Source: Phymatolithon calcareum
Taxonomy: Eukaryota; Rhodophyta; Florideophyceae; Hapalidiales
Assembly (NCBI GenBank): GCA_977006965.1
Contig: OZ345382.1
Location: 1,178,001 to 1,242,000 of the forward strand
DNA length: 64,000 bases
Direction: 5' to 3'
Positions 21,721 to 31,837 of this stretch are shown here, one piece after another. Numbering within the stretch: the first letter of the stretch is position 1; every line of letters begins with the position of its first letter. A model generated the notes under the pieces. That model was not told where the DNA came from. It saw nothing but the letters and a program-made list of their open reading frames with translations, and made no database searches. The translations under genes were made by a program, and so were the position numbers.

Positions 21721-21812
21721 GGGGGCTATACGCTGATTTAATTTAAAAGCTCTCAAAACCTCACTTTGAGTAACAGGGCAGCTGCTCGCTGTCTTCCACA
21801 ATCATCTCTCTA

Positions 21813-22425
21813 CTAGCGTCCTAATATCTCCTTAATCCGAATTTCTCTCCCTGTGAGGGCTCGAGTGAGTCTTTCGCATTCATATTCTGTTTCTTGGTCC
21901 ATCTTCATGCACCGTAGTGTGCGTTGGAGCACAACGAGCTCAACCACAGCACCGGGCCCAAGGTACTTCGCTAAAACTGATTTTCTCCACAAACGAGCTC
22001 TGTTGAAAAGAAATCTCAGGCATCTCAACCGCGAAGTTCTGTCCCTTTCACGTCACACTCCTGGCAGTTCATTCGGCTTGTCGACCGAGATTTTAACTAT
22101 CCGCCGCTCTTCTTCTAACGTCCATATTTTTGCTGCTTCCCGTATGCGTCCGGTTTTTGATACCATACCTTCTTCTGCTTGTTTTAGAGCTTCGTTGAGG
22201 TGCTCCTCTTCTCTAAGATGCCCAATATTCTTTGATACATCTTCCAGATCTTCTTGTCTTCCTTGGCATACTTCTGCGAGCTCAAGGTACTTCTTCCGTC
22301 TTAACAGGCTTAAGGCGAACCTTTCAGCCTCGTGCGCTCCCCTCATCTGCGACCTGGCGAGTCGGCAGAGCACTCGCATCCGCTCCCTTCGATTTTCGAC
22401 ATATTTTCCAAAAACAGACCTTCTG
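21813..22425 (-). pseudogene. family C LINE ORF2 C-terminus
   Basis: Frames 22053-22379 and 21813-22028 on the minus strand: LNEALKQAEEGMVSKTGRIR, then RLTRALTGREIRIKEILGR at the end. The same C-terminus occurs at 31.27-31.5, 35.95-36.2 and 17.3 kb. The last segment (WRKSVLAKYLGPGAVVELVV, LQRTL) is conserved. Function unknown; it lies where other LINEs have RNase H or Cys motifs, neither of which is visible. Confidence 0.6.
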
Positions 22426-22441
22426 TTGCTTCGATTGCCGG

Positions 22442-23514
22442 TTTTTTTTGCAACTGTTTAGTTGTTTATTTGAAAGCCCTCATTAACACTCCTAAGACTG
22501 TACGGGAGCAGCTTTTAGTAACTTGTTCATTATAGTATATCGCCTGGTCCCTAATACAGGGACTCGTCGTTTTCCATATTGTCAATTATGGTGACGCTGT
22601 AGAGTAGTATGGAGTCTAGTGCCTTTTCCGTTCTTATCATTTCTCCGAAGTCCAGTTCATACTTTGTTAGGTTCATACGTATGGTCTCCATGTGGCGCTC
22701 TGCTGCCGTTCCGAATGTATTCGATATTAGCGTCGTGCTCACTTGAGGGAACCTTCCGCTTGCGTATTTTATGGCCAGCTGTCGATGTCTCACCTTGGAA
22801 AACCTGAGGATGGCCGGGATCTCATCCGGTTTGTCGTACGGTATTTTCCTCTTTCTTCTTGCTTCGAGCCTCGTGCCTTCTTTTGCGAACAGTATTCGTC
22901 GGAGTTGGCCTGGGGATTTCCCTTCCTGCATATGTTTGTAGAGGGCTGTGAACTGTTCCTGTTGCAGCATCGCGGCAATATGGCGACTTGCCCACTGTAG
23001 TTCTTTGCAGTTTCGCTCTTCCCTTGGCTTGGATAGGATAGTCGACTTCCTTGCCTTTCCACGTAGCAGCATCTTGAGCGCTAATATTTCTCTCCCGTGT
23101 TCTGGCGGCTGGATCCTGCACATAAGCCGGAGCCGCTCGATTCTTCCACTTGCCGTACCACCGAATACTTGGAAGAAGAAGGTTCTTTCTACTTCTTTGA
23201 TAGCTTCTTGCACTTCTGAAGTCCACGGTGTGAGATGGATAGCGTATTCCCACCTTGGTTGGATCAACGACTTGTAGATACGTATGGCTTTGAGGGTGTT
23301 TATCCCCCGAATGAATACCCCAAGTGGTTTCAGTTGGTGTACCGCTGCTTTGGCGTTTTTTATACGCCTGATTGTGCTTGTGACCGTAATTCCGGTTGGT
23401 CCTAGAGATATCCCGAGGTATGAAACTTCAGGTACCTGCAAAAGGGTCTGGTGCGATAGACGGAATATGTGGTTCTTCGTCTCGATCGACTCCAGCACCT
23501 CGCTCTTGCCTTTT
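22442..23514 (-). mobile_element. family E LINE, 5'-truncated, 16-bp TSD
   Basis: TTGCTTCGATTGCCGG lies on both sides (22426-22441 and 23515-23530). The A-tail is at the low-coordinate end (complement of a T run at about 22442-22450), so the element is on the minus strand. It contains the 3' portion of an ORF2 and the conserved family E 3' UTR. Inserted into family C. Confidence 0.9.
22551..23514 (-). CDS. LINE ORF2 3' portion (RT thumb and C-terminal region)
   Basis: An uninterrupted frame through the truncated element to the natural stop after NMENDESLY. It begins just after the RT catalytic motif and includes KSEVLE, VSYLGISLGPTGITVTSTIR, LKPLGVFIRGINTLKAIRIY, then KSLIQPRWEYAIHLTPW, all matched in LINE A ORF2. 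C-terminal KRKIPYDKPDEIPAILRFSK and ASGRFPQVSTT match LINE A and B. No stops or frameshifts over about 320 codons, suggesting recent insertion. No catalytic RT residues, so not an active enzyme. The open frame extends into host sequence up to 23576. Confidence 0.75.
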
Positions 23515-23530
23515 TTGCTTCGATTGCCGG

Positions 23531-23945
23531 TAGCAGACGTTTGGTGATCGAGGTCAGGTGAATGGCATGCACCCATTTGGGGGAATCAATGACTTGAAAA
23601 TCCTGACGCAAGTGGCTAGCTGGAATCTTCTGACGTTCAGGCCTATTTGGCGGAGTTTGTGTATAATCCCTCCGAATTCCGAACTCTTGAAATTGCTGTA
23701 TCGTCCTTGACTCCGTTATTGTTCATACTAATCCCCAGGTAGGATAGTCTCCAGGCTTGATGCAGCTCGTTTCCTGCAAGGAAGAATTTTCTTCTTTGGG
23801 AGGCCTTTGTACTTAAAGACCTCACTCTTTGCTGGCTTTGTGTTCCATTTCATTGAGTTCTCGCCTGCCCACGTCGTGGCTATGTCCAATAGTTTTTGCA
23901 ACCCTTTGGCATTCTTTGCCTGAAGAAGAACATCATCAGCAAATA
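23531..23945 (-). pseudogene. family C LINE RT thumb remnant
   Basis: The minus strand carries, in shifted frames, a worn DDVLLQAKNAKGLQKLLDIA followed by WNTKPAKSEVFKYKGL and a connector. It continues the RT at 23947-24732 after a break (the open frame ends at a stop just before the catalytic FADD-like site) and runs to the left edge of the family E insertion. Confidence 0.55.
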
Positions 23946-23946
23946 A

Positions 23947-24732
23947 CTACGCCGGATGCTCAGACGCGGTTCTTGGTACTTGGGCGGCGGGTTCGACGAA
24001 AGTATCCATGAATATATTGTATAGGCATGGAGTGCGGGGGGACCCTTGGGGAACACCTCGGTCGATAATGTACCACGTTCTTGTTTCGTCTCCTGCCGAC
24101 ATGATCCACGACGGTTTCATCAGGAAAGCTACCATCCTTGCGATGTATGACGGTAGCTCGTTCTTCAGTCGTTCAAGGAGGATATCCCTCGGGACGCTGT
24201 CATAAGTTGCAGATAAGTTGAGAACAGCAACGTACGGGTGGCCATTTTGCACAGTATTCTTTGCGCGAAATATCGCCAGATATGTGTTCTTAGCTCTCCG
24301 AAAACTGAGTTGTGCCCTATTGAAGCGGTAGTGAACCCTTATGTATGAGTCCAGGGCGCAGTCGATAATCTTCCCGACCTGACTCAGGAGAGATATAGGC
24401 CTGCAGTTTGCCGCAATGTGCGCTGGACCTTTCTTGTAGAGGGGAATAAGTGTAGCTTGTCGCCATTGTCGTAGAAGGCGCATCAGTCGCCCACATGCTT
24501 CCCATAAAGCCAGTATCATGCTGAAACAGACCTCCTTGATTGCATGCAGCATCTCAACGGCTATCCGGTCTCGGCCGACTGCTTTCCCTCTTGCCGCCCT
24601 ATTGAATGCTGTTCGAAGATGTTTTCTCATTGGCCTGTTAACTGTGAACCACTCAAGGTTCACGATCCAGTCCTTCTCGGCTTTGCACATGCTCGAGATG
24701 TACGCGAAACACTTGCTCGGGTGCACCGGGGC
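23947..24732 (-). pseudogene. family C LINE reverse transcriptase, fingers and palm
   Basis: Long minus-strand frame: GRDRIAVEMLHAIKE (equivalent to GLDEVKAEML), LIPLYKKGP, NCRPISLLSQVGKIIDCALD, a worn AYD motif (VLNLSATYDSVPRDIL; first catalytic D of V-L-D-L is N here), then YIIDRGVPQGSPRTPCLYNI. The frame stops at about 23947, shortly before the expected FADD. Upstream of 24732 it is cut by hAT; the equivalent sequence resumes at 25507. Confidence 0.75.
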
Positions 24733-25498
24733 CAGGCATTGGGAGCAGTATATTGAATTGGCAGTATATTTTAGCATGGCTCTATTGCAGTAATATTGCG
24801 TGGCCTGTCTGTATTGGTTTACGTATTGGTGGCTACAGAACGTCTGTATTGGTTACGTATTGGTGGCTACAGAACAGATTCTTGGAACTATGAAGTACGT
24901 ATTTTGAGAACGGCCGCACCAGTGGCTCTGAAAGTAATGCAGTCCATTCACGTGTGCCATTTAGCTTATTTCCATTTTACAATTCTGCATATACTGATCA
25001 AGACTGTGAGCATTTCACCTTACGGTTGCAAACCTCTTTGTTCCTGCTACCATCATTTCTCGACCATGTCGCGAAAACCGAAGCCCGAGTTCGTTGTCAA
25101 AGCGCTCATGACAAAACGCGATGATGCGTTCAAGATTCTGCCTTCTCGCGGGGAACGTGAATGTACTCCTACCAACGTTCGGTGCTTGGTCTATGCTTGT
25201 CCGCGTAATGAAAACTGCAAGAACGCCCCATCAGTTGTTACTTTCAAGAAGGGATCTGGGTGGAGGAAATGCTCGGAGTGCAAGAGTAACAGAACAGGTG
25301 GAGGAAGATGCTGAAGAGCAACATTTGTTGGCTTTGTGACCTGCCTTAGTTGCTTACTCTGTGTTCTATTGTAGTCATATTGGCTGCAGTAGTCGTTGCT
25401 TATTGCAGTAGTATTGGCATGCGGAGCTCTATTGCAATAAAAATTGGATCCTTGCCTCTTCCTTTCAATACAGAAAAATATACTGCTCCCAATCCCTG
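24733..25498 (+). mobile_element. hAT-1 element, short copy with BED zinc-finger exon
   Basis: Left end CAGGCATTGGGAGCAGTATA and right end the complement of CAGGGATTGGGAGCAGTATA (19 of 20 match). Flanking 8-mers ACCGGGGC and CCGGGGGC match 6 of 8, a worn TSD. The same TIR (CAGGCCTTGGGAGCAA) bounds elements at 35768-37109 and 48242-54898. Sub-terminal ATTGCAGTA/ATTGGTTACG-type repeats follow. 766 bp. Confidence 0.8.
25066..25314 (+). pseudogene. hAT-1 transposase N-terminal BED-type zinc-finger fragment
   Basis: 83 codons from ATG at 25066: MSRKPKPEFVVKALMTKRDD, then CLVYACPRNENCKNAP and VVTFKKGSGWRKCSECKSN. The Cys pattern and position fit a DNA-binding N-terminus of a hAT transposase. A homologous segment occurs at 54.17-54.4 kb in the hAT-1 copy that also has a hAT C-terminus, which supports the assignment. 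The catalytic core is absent, so this is a deletion derivative. Confidence 0.55.
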
Positions 25499-25506
25499 CC
25501 GGGGGC

Positions 25507-26133
25507 TCCTAAAGCCCGATTCTTCCCAGTTCTTCGCTCCTTGGTTTTCATGACCTTGCTCGCGACGTTTGCAGCCTTGCTAGGGCCCATCTTCTCGATT
25601 CCTTCTAGAAATGATTCAAATTGATCCTCCTTCGATTTCCGTACCTTTTTCTTGATCAACTCTTTGAGATTTTTAAGCTCTACCATGTCAGCTTGGAGAA
25701 CCGTCCTTTTAACCCTTTTGTATAGCCGTGTTCGTTTCTTGGCTAATTGATCGAGCTCTCTATTCCAGAAATTCTTGTATCGTCCCGACCTGGGCTTGTT
25801 GGAGGTCCACGGCTTTGCATGCTTAGCATAGAATACATCATACCATGCATTGAGTTCGTCATCCTTGTTAAAAGCGCGCAGTCTTTCGATCATATCTGGA
25901 GCCCATGTTGATCTTTCCGAACTGGCTTGTGCCGCTCGTTCTGGACAATTCCTTGCTGCTCTGGATACGAACTTTTCTCTCTGCTCCGCAACGATTTTGT
26001 GGTTCAGGAATCGCATTCGTACCGGTAGGTGCTCGGTGTTTCCTTCCCAAAATCCATTTTGAACATATGGGAGCTCCGATTCCGCTGCCTTCGTCAGAAG
26101 GATGTCCATGTTACTCCTCCCTTCATTTGTCAC
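25507..26133 (-). pseudogene. family C LINE ORF2 linker between endonuclease and RT
   Basis: A 222-codon frame starting right after the APE core: LPVRMRFLNHKIVAEQREKF, then NFWNRELDQLAKKRTRLYKR, a long basic helical stretch (LKNLKELIKKKVRKSKEDQF). LINE A ORF2 has the equivalent FWNFELERMCKRRKKLYKNA. It reads into the TIR of the hAT at 25498, where host coding resumes on the other side. Confidence 0.65.
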
Positions 26134-27560
26134 GAATGTGGGCCTACTCGCTGTCCTTATTCTCCAATTGTACTTTGCTGCCCAGGATACAATTTTTGTC
26201 CCCCTCTAGTTGCTCTTGTGGTCCCAAAGTCTATGTCTCGCGTTCAGATCTCCCATAATGACTTTTTTGTTCTAGTTTATTTAAAAGCCCCACAGTCTGT
26301 GCCACAGACTTCCGAAGATATGGGCGAGGCTTCCTCTGATGCTACCTACCTTTGTGCAGCTCACGAAACGCCCACTAGAATCGAGGACGGGAAAACTTAG
26401 AATTCAAAGTAATCCTATCTCAGTCCTCTACAGGATTGCTAGTGCTTGGACTCGACCGCTTTTTGCCTTGCCTTATTCGAATCAATACAGACCTTCTTCG
26501 TTCTCCATGCGTTCTATGAGTGTCTTGCTAAATAGTAAGAGCTTATCTAGCGCCTTTTCTGCTTCTAGTCGTTTTTCTCCTTCTAGGTCATACTCTGCTA
26601 GCGTGCTTTCAAGGGTCTCCATATGCTCTCTGGCTCTTGTGCCGAATTATTCGGCCATACTTGTTGTTGGCACTTGTGGGAATATTCCGCAGGCATACTG
26701 CAGTGCGAGATGTCTGTGCTTCACCTTGGGGAGCTTGAGTATTGCTGGCAATTCACTTGTCTTATCGCATGGAATCTTCCTTTTCCGCTTCGATTCTAGG
26801 CGGTCTCCTTCCATTGCCAGAAATTTCGATCGAAGTGCTTGTGAAGACTGGTTTGTTTAGATATGCTTTACAGCTTCACCAAACGGCTCTCTAGTTTCCA
26901 TCGCGGCGATATCTTTCCTTGTGTACTGCAATTCATGGTTGTTTCTGCTTTCGGGCACTTCATTTGGATACACACGTTCCTTCTCCTTGTTCCTTCTCAG
27001 CATTTTGAAGGCCAAGATTTCTCGACGATGTGGAGCCGTCTGGATCCGGCACAGGAGACGGAGCCTGTCCGTCCTTCCTCGGCCCAGTGGCCCGAAAACT
27101 TGATTGATGAATGTTGCTTCTTCCTTGACGGCATTTTTTCGTCCTCTGACCAGGGCGTTAAGTGCATTGCGTACTCCCAGCGTGGCTTTACTAGCGCCTT
27201 GTATATCTGAATACACTTCTGTATACTTAACCCTTTCTTGAACACTCCCAGTGTACGCAATTCGTACACGACCGTCCTTGCTTTCTTTAGTCGTTGCATC
27301 ATTAGCGTATCTGTGACTCCTCCGGGGTCTAGGGATACTCCAAGATATCCTATAATGACTGCTTTTCCACGGCGTACGGATACGGAATCTACACAAATTC
27401 CTTGATTCCGTTCGTTCGCAATCCGTCCGTTGCGACCCCTGCACGAGAGCCGGTCCAGCGGCGACCAACACTAAACCTAAATCAAATGTATCGAATGATC
27501 CCGTGCTCAAGATCATAGAACCTTCCAACTCGCAAGCTCACGCATCTTGAAAGCAAGAAA
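26120..27560 (-). pseudogene. family C LINE APE endonuclease, split by LINE F
   Basis: Minus strand at about 27361-27560 and 26120-26264, joined across the insertion, encodes an APE motif GKAVIMGDLNARHRLWDH (D and N are active-site residues of the family). Further down, TFVTNEGRSNMDILLTKAAE fits the SxIDh block. Stops interrupt it. The N-terminal part beyond 27.5 kb is not recognised. Confidence 0.6.
26264..27351 (-). mobile_element. family F (B-like) LINE, 5'-truncated, 9-bp TSD
   Basis: ATAATGACT flanks both sides (26255-26263 and 27352-27360). The T run and TTTATTTAAAAGCCCCACAG at the low end mark the 3' tail on the minus strand. Coding remnants: RTDRLRLLCRIQTAPHRREI, LAFKMLRRN and METREPFGEAVKHI, close to family B. 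Several stops. Confidence 0.8.
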
Positions 27561-27624
27561 CCAAGGTGCATCCGTGCAACATCTGCCTCCGTCCGCTCGA
27601 CCGCATCGAGCAATCGTTTCTTTT

Positions 27625-28053
27625 AGGCTCGAAGCAAGAAGAAAGAGGAAAATACCATACGGCAACCCGGATGAGATCCCGGCCATCCTCAAGTTTTCCA
27701 AGGTGAGACATCGACAGCTGGCCATAAAATACGCAAGCGGAAGGTTCTCTCAAGTGAGCACGACGCTAATATCGAATACATTCGGAATGGCAGCAGAGCG
27801 CCACCTGGAGACCATACTCATGAACCTAACAAACTATGAACTTTACTCCGGAGAAATGCTAAGAACGGAAAAGGCATTAGACTCTATACTACTCTACAGT
27901 GTCACCATAATTGACAATATGGACAACGACGAGTCCCTGTAATAGGGACCAGGCGATATACTAGAATGAACAAGTTACTAAAAGCTGCTCCCGTACAGTC
28001 TTAGGAGTGTTAATGAGGGCTTTCAAATAAACAACTAAACAGTTGCAAAAAAG
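27625..28053 (+). mobile_element. family E LINE, 5'-truncated, 13-bp TSD
   Basis: AATCGTTTCTTTT lies at 27612-27624 and 28054-28066. Encodes the last about 105 codons of ORF2 (RRKRKIPYGNPDEIPAILKF to NMDNDESL) and the family E 3' UTR (GGGACCAGGCGATATACTAG, AAATAAACAACTAAACAGTT), then an A-rich tail. A close relative of 22442-23514. Confidence 0.9.
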
Positions 28054-28066
28054 AATCGTTTCTTTT

Positions 28067-28554
28067 GTTCTCCCACCCTCCAATCCCCTTTTTGTTCGTG
28101 TAGATTAGTTCAGGGAAGCGGAAGTCCAGGGTTTGACCAGGTCGAAATCTGGTTCAGATGCGCTGGGTCAGGCCCGGCAGCATTATAGCATGCAATTACC
28201 TCAAGGGCTCCATCCTCTGAATGCACATTACCGACACAGCTTTGTTGCGTTCACTAACGTTCAGAAGTTCTGGCACCTAACGGAAATCGAGATAATATAT
28301 CATTCTTGAACTAGAAAGAAGGAAACCGCAACGAGAGAAGGATTCAGCTGGAGGCAGCGAACACGACTGTACTGTCTCCCTCCATAGATGTAGTGGTATT
28401 CGCACAAAAATATCCATTAAGACTGTAAGCTCACTAGAGAGAACAGGGAACATTTCTCCTAATTGGCATAGAACTTGGCGCTCGAACAATTGCATGCCAT
28501 GAACAACAGTACTTGGCTCATGGTCATTAGTGTAACGCCTCAAGACGGTCCAGA
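28067..28554. other. unassigned region
   Basis: No recognisable gene or element ends. May be 5' sequence of the family C LINE, because the reading direction and position fit, but nothing aligns by eye. Confidence 0.25.
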
Positions 28555-28790
28555 GAGAGATAGATGGAGTCGAGTGCAGCGCGAGGCAAAGGCAAAATGA
28601 GAGGCGAGTCCACCGCGCGGCTCGTTCTCTTTTTTCTTCCGGCGGTGATGCCTTTATTACCGTATATATAGAGAAGCAAATGAAAGGCAGTGTAGATGAT
28701 GAATGTTTTGCAAAGAGGGATTATCGAAGCAGCGAGAGGTATAGCACCCGACAGGTAGTCGTGGCGCAGACGACCGTCAGCGCTACGGGG
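28555..28790 (-). repeat. dispersed repeat (partner at 11.4-11.64 kb)
   Basis: Reverse complement matches 11405-11640: CTACCTGTCGGGTGCTATACC and neighbouring blocks. It retains only one arm of the palindrome seen in the other copy. The minus-strand open frame 28527-29003 crosses the repeat and is therefore unlikely to be a gene. Confidence 0.5.
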
Positions 28791-28887
28791 GACAGCAAGC
28801 GTAGCTTGCATCGGCGTCCATTCGGTTGCCTTGTGGAGAGAGCGAAAGGCCTTCGCAAAGGTGTCCCTTGTCTTAGCAAAGTGAGAC

Positions 28888-29040
28888 AGCGGAAGGTATC
28901 CGCTTCTGTGTCCATAGGGGAGCACCGGCCACTGCTGATAGAGTGTAGGTATGGTGCGTGAGACAACGGAAGATATCCGCTTATATGTCCATTGGGGGAG
29001 CACCGACTACTGCTGATTCAGTGTAGGTACGGTGCGCGAG
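28888..29040. repeat. tandem duplication, two units of about 75 bp
   Basis: AGACAGCGGAAGGTATCCGC and AGACAACGGAAGATATCCGC begin successive units; each contains TGTCCAT-GGGGAGCACCG, CTACTGCTGAT-like and GTGTAGGTA-GGTGCG. Units differ at roughly one in eight positions, so the duplication is not recent. Confidence 0.7.
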
Positions 29041-29180
29041 TGGGCGCCCATTCCAGGGTCGCCCAGGGGAACTGATATGCATTGTTTTGATACCCTTCAG
29101 GAAACCGGCTTGATATCTCATACCCAACAATGTTGAAGACCGTTGACCGGCTTTAGCCATGTGAGAGCAGAGAGGGTGTT
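29041..29180. other. unassigned spacer
   Basis: No gene. Short spacer before the next PiggyBac-like copy; includes CCGGCTT motifs of no clear meaning. Confidence 0.3.
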
Positions 29181-29189
29181 ACATTAGTG

Positions 29190-30650
29190 AGGACATCAAG
29201 TTTTGTCTTGCGATGCTTGGTCCCAAGAACATGCCAGGGCGTAGCCGAGAGACCCCCCCCCCAAGAGGGCGTTTCGTGCTTCTGTGGATTTCATTATAGC
29301 TTGGTTGATCTTCTGGTTAGCTTATCATTCCGAATGGAGCTGGTAAATTGGTTTTTTTCGATGAAGATTGGCGATGACGAGTACTGTAAGGAGGCCGTGG
29401 CGTTGTTACGCTTTGCCGGCGTGGGCTTGGCCCAAGCTGCTGAGCCGGCTGAATTACCTGTAGCAGGCTCTTTAAGCATGACGATAGCAATCTTTGCGGT
29501 CGTAATCTTAGTCTTCTGCACCGGGTGCTGAATTAGGACTCATTTTCCACAGTGACGTGCTTGCTTTCAAGATGCTGAGAAGGACAATGGCGAAAGACGG
29601 AAAGTTTCTGGAGGAACCACCAGAGAGAAGAAACTCAAAAGAGCTTTATGCCACAAGTAACAACCTCACAGCGATGGAAACCAGAGAACCATTTGATGAA
29701 GCGATGAAGCACATAATAGAGAACCAATCTGCAGAAGAACTTCGATAAACATTCCTGACAATGGAAGGAGAGAGCCTTGAATTGAAGAGAAAGAAGATAA
29801 TTCCGTACGACAAGACAAGAGAACTCCCTGCAATACTCAAATTTCCACAACTGAAATACAGGCAACTGGCGGTTCAGTACGCCTTTGGAAGATTTCCCCA
29901 AGTGTCTACCACACTGATGGCAAATAGATTAGGAAACAAAGTCAGACAGCACATGGAGACCCTGGATCGCAACTTGTCAGCCTATGAACTCAAGGAAGAC
30001 GACAGAGCGGCAACTGAGGAGGCACTAGATGAACTTTTGCTCTTCAGCAAAAGCATCATCGAGAGTATGCAGAATGAAGAAGACTTGTATTGAAAGAAGA
30101 AGCGACGCCCCGAAAACTGCTGCGAAGAGCTATCAAAAACAACCGAGTGCATGCTAGAGGCTTAGATAGAATACCAGACATAAGAGTAGAGCCGCCTTAT
30201 TGACGGTAGCACCTGAGAAAGCCTTGTCAGTATATTCGTATGACTGTGGGCTTTAAAAAATTGCAATAAAAAAGTGACATGCTTGCGCGTCTAGTTACTT
30301 CATTATCAATTACTTCTTGAAGCGTGCAAATCATATTTCTGGACTGAAAAAGGCTCCCTATAGACTGCAAAGTTCTCCTGGACTGGTTACCGACGTTTCT
30401 ACGGCATATAATGATGCACCACCCTTCGGCGATGGTCGTTTTCTTGCGGCACGGCAAGTCTGTTTCTTGTGAGTGGACATCACATAACATTCTCAATCTT
30501 TGCACAGAATGAACCGCTTATTAGGTACTCCTTCCACAGAATACAAGCCCGGGTTTACGAGCATGGAGTAAGCGAGCTGTTTCGCCTTCGTCTTATAGTT
30601 TTTTGAGCTTTTCCATAGCCCATCAATTGAGGGTATTCGTCACATAGAAA
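29190..30650 (-). mobile_element. PiggyBac-like copy, minus strand, split by LINE B
   Basis: 29.29-29.55 kb on the minus strand encodes KTKITTAKIAIVMLKEPATG, like KTKIKTLKIVNIKAGK of copy 1. After the LINE (29565-30272) host sequence resumes with GCGTCTAGTTACTTCATTATCAATTAC..., aligning with 9.77-9.8 kb of copy 1, and runs to CATCAATTGAGGG at about 30628, the sub-terminal palindrome. Ends are not precisely defined. Poly-C tract of 11 at about 29257. Confidence 0.5.
29565..30272 (+). mobile_element. family B LINE, 5'-truncated, 14-bp TSD
   Basis: AGTGACGTGCTTGC (29551-29564) and AGTGACATGCTTGC (30273-30286) flank it, one mismatch. It encodes the ORF2 C-terminal region (MLRRTMAKDGKFLEEPPERR, ..., IIESMQNEEDLY) with one stop at about 29746, then the B 3' UTR (CGTATGACTGTGGGCTTTAA) and AATTGCAATAAAAAA tail. 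Closely related to the copia-nested copies. Confidence 0.88.
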
Positions 30651-30689
30651 CTATGAGACTGGAGTGCGACCACCACAGAAGACAGTGAG

Positions 30690-30755
30690 AAGCTTCCCTG
30701 TTACTCAAACTGAGGTGTTAGGAGCTTTTAAAATAAAACATCACATATCCCCCAG
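30690..30755 (+). mobile_element. very short family C LINE 3' tip
   Basis: CTGTTACTCAAACTGAGGTG, then GGAGCTTTTAAAATAAAACA and CATATCCC resemble the family C 3' end at 36.22-36.27 kb (GTTACTCCAAGGTGAGGCTT, GGGAGCTCTCAAAATAAAAT, AATATCCC). Only the last about 65 bases are present. No clear TSD. Confidence 0.5.
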
Positions 30756-30919
30756 AGCTGAAAGAGGAGGCAGCCGAGAAAGATCTTCATGGGTCCACTG
30801 TACAGAACGAGTTGTTGATGAGCCCAACGGATTCAGCATCAAGTGGAATATGGAGATAAGTAGTGAGAATTATGGGCTGCAATTGAAGTTTTTCCCTGCG
30901 TAAAACACCACACGAGAGC

Positions 30920-31118
30920 GATGTTAAGAATAGAAAAGTTATTAGACTCCATACTACTCTACAGTGTCACCATAATTGACAATATGGAAATCGACGAGTT
31001 CCTGTATTAGGGACCAGGCGATATACTAGAATGAACAAGTTACGAAAAGCTGCTTCCGTACAGTCTTAGGAGTAATAACTAGGGCTTTTAAATAAACAAC
31101 TAAACAGTTGCAAAAAAA
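30920..31118 (+). mobile_element. family E LINE 3' end, 199 bp, 13-bp TSD
   Basis: ACCACACGAGAGC at 30907-30919 and 31119-31131. Contains the last about 30 codons of ORF2 and the complete family E 3' UTR with an A tail. A good example of severe 5' truncation. Confidence 0.92.
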
Positions 31119-31195
31119 ACCACACGAGAGCTAAAGCGCGTTGTCGCACTTGCCCAAGCAAGGGATAGTTATTTGTCGCTGATTAACATGTGATA

Positions 31196-31537
31196 GGGAT
31201 ATTTGATGATTTTATTTTTGAGAGCTCCCAAAGCCTCACCTTGGAGTAACGGGGCAGCTCTTGCATAATCTCTACGCTATAGTCATCTGGCTGCTCAAAA
31301 CGTTCTTGATTCGTAATTCTCTCCCAACAAGAGCTCCTGTAAGTCTCTTGCACTCAAACTCAATTTCTGTACTCATCTTCGATGACGCTAGAGTACGTTG
31401 TAAGGCGACTAGTTCGACCACCGCGGTAATCCCACAGTACGCACCCAACACTGATTTCCTCCAAAGGGGTGCTCGGTTGAATGTCAACCTTAGGCACCTT
31501 AAACGTGTTGTTCTTTCTCCTATTGCATTTGTTTCAT
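31196..31537 (-). mobile_element. family C LINE 3' end, 342 bp, 13-bp TSD
   Basis: TTAACATGTGATA at 31183-31195 and 31538-31550. On the minus strand it carries the ORF2 C-terminus (LRLTFNRAPLWRKSVLGAYC, ..., RLTGALVGRELRIKNVLSSQ) and the 3' UTR ending AAATATCCC. Almost identical in translation to 35.95-36.2 kb, so the two are recent insertions of one source. Confidence 0.92.
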
Positions 31538-31550
31538 TTAACATGTGATA

Positions 31551-31825
31551 TGGTGCAAGAGCTGCTCCGATATGCTGTAACGTGTCACAGATCATCCGAT
31601 TCAGAGCGGATTGCAAGGCCCTGTAACGTGCAACAGGGAAGTCCAATGTTGGAAAAGGGTTGCTTTAGTGAAATGAAAGGGAAAAAGTTGGGGTCTCTAC
31701 GAACTATTTATACGGTCCAGTCGTCCGCAGTTGTTGCCGGGGTGATGCTGTCTGGCGAGTACCATGTTCGCGAGATACTGTCGTGCACATCTGCCAGTGG
31801 AAGCTAGATGCTTCCGGGAGATAAT
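31551..31825. other. unassigned spacer between LINE insertions
   Basis: Target DNA of two insertions. CTGTAACGTG occurs twice (about 31576 and 31620) with T/GCA-ACA neighbours. No gene. Confidence 0.3.
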
Positions 31826-31837
31826 AATCCCCGCCAG

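Larger units (their letters stand above)
21725..27624 (-). mobile_element. family C LINE, minus strand, hosting three insertions
   Basis: On the minus strand from 27.6 down to 21.7 kb: APE sequence (RGKAVIMGDLNARHRLWD, split at 26264-27351), linker (25.5-26.1 kb), RT fingers and palm (23.9-24.73 kb), thumb/connector (23.53-23.9 kb), and the C-terminus (21.8-22.43 kb). Insertions: LINE F (26264-27351), hAT (24733-25498) and LINE E (22442-23514), each removable with restoration of the host reading. The 3' end has the family C signature (AGCTCTCAAAACCTCACTTT at 21.75 kb). The 5' limit is unclear and may lie beyond 28 kb. Confidence 0.7.

Noticed and set aside
24796-25314. 172-codon protein including the BED finger
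   Set aside because: The first 90 codons lie in hAT sub-terminal repeats; the conserved protein starts at the ATG at 25066, which aligns with the 54.17 kb copy.
28527-29003. 158-codon minus-strand open frame
   Set aside because: It runs across the dispersed repeat shared with 11.4 kb and a tandem duplication, is low in protein-like character and matches no family.
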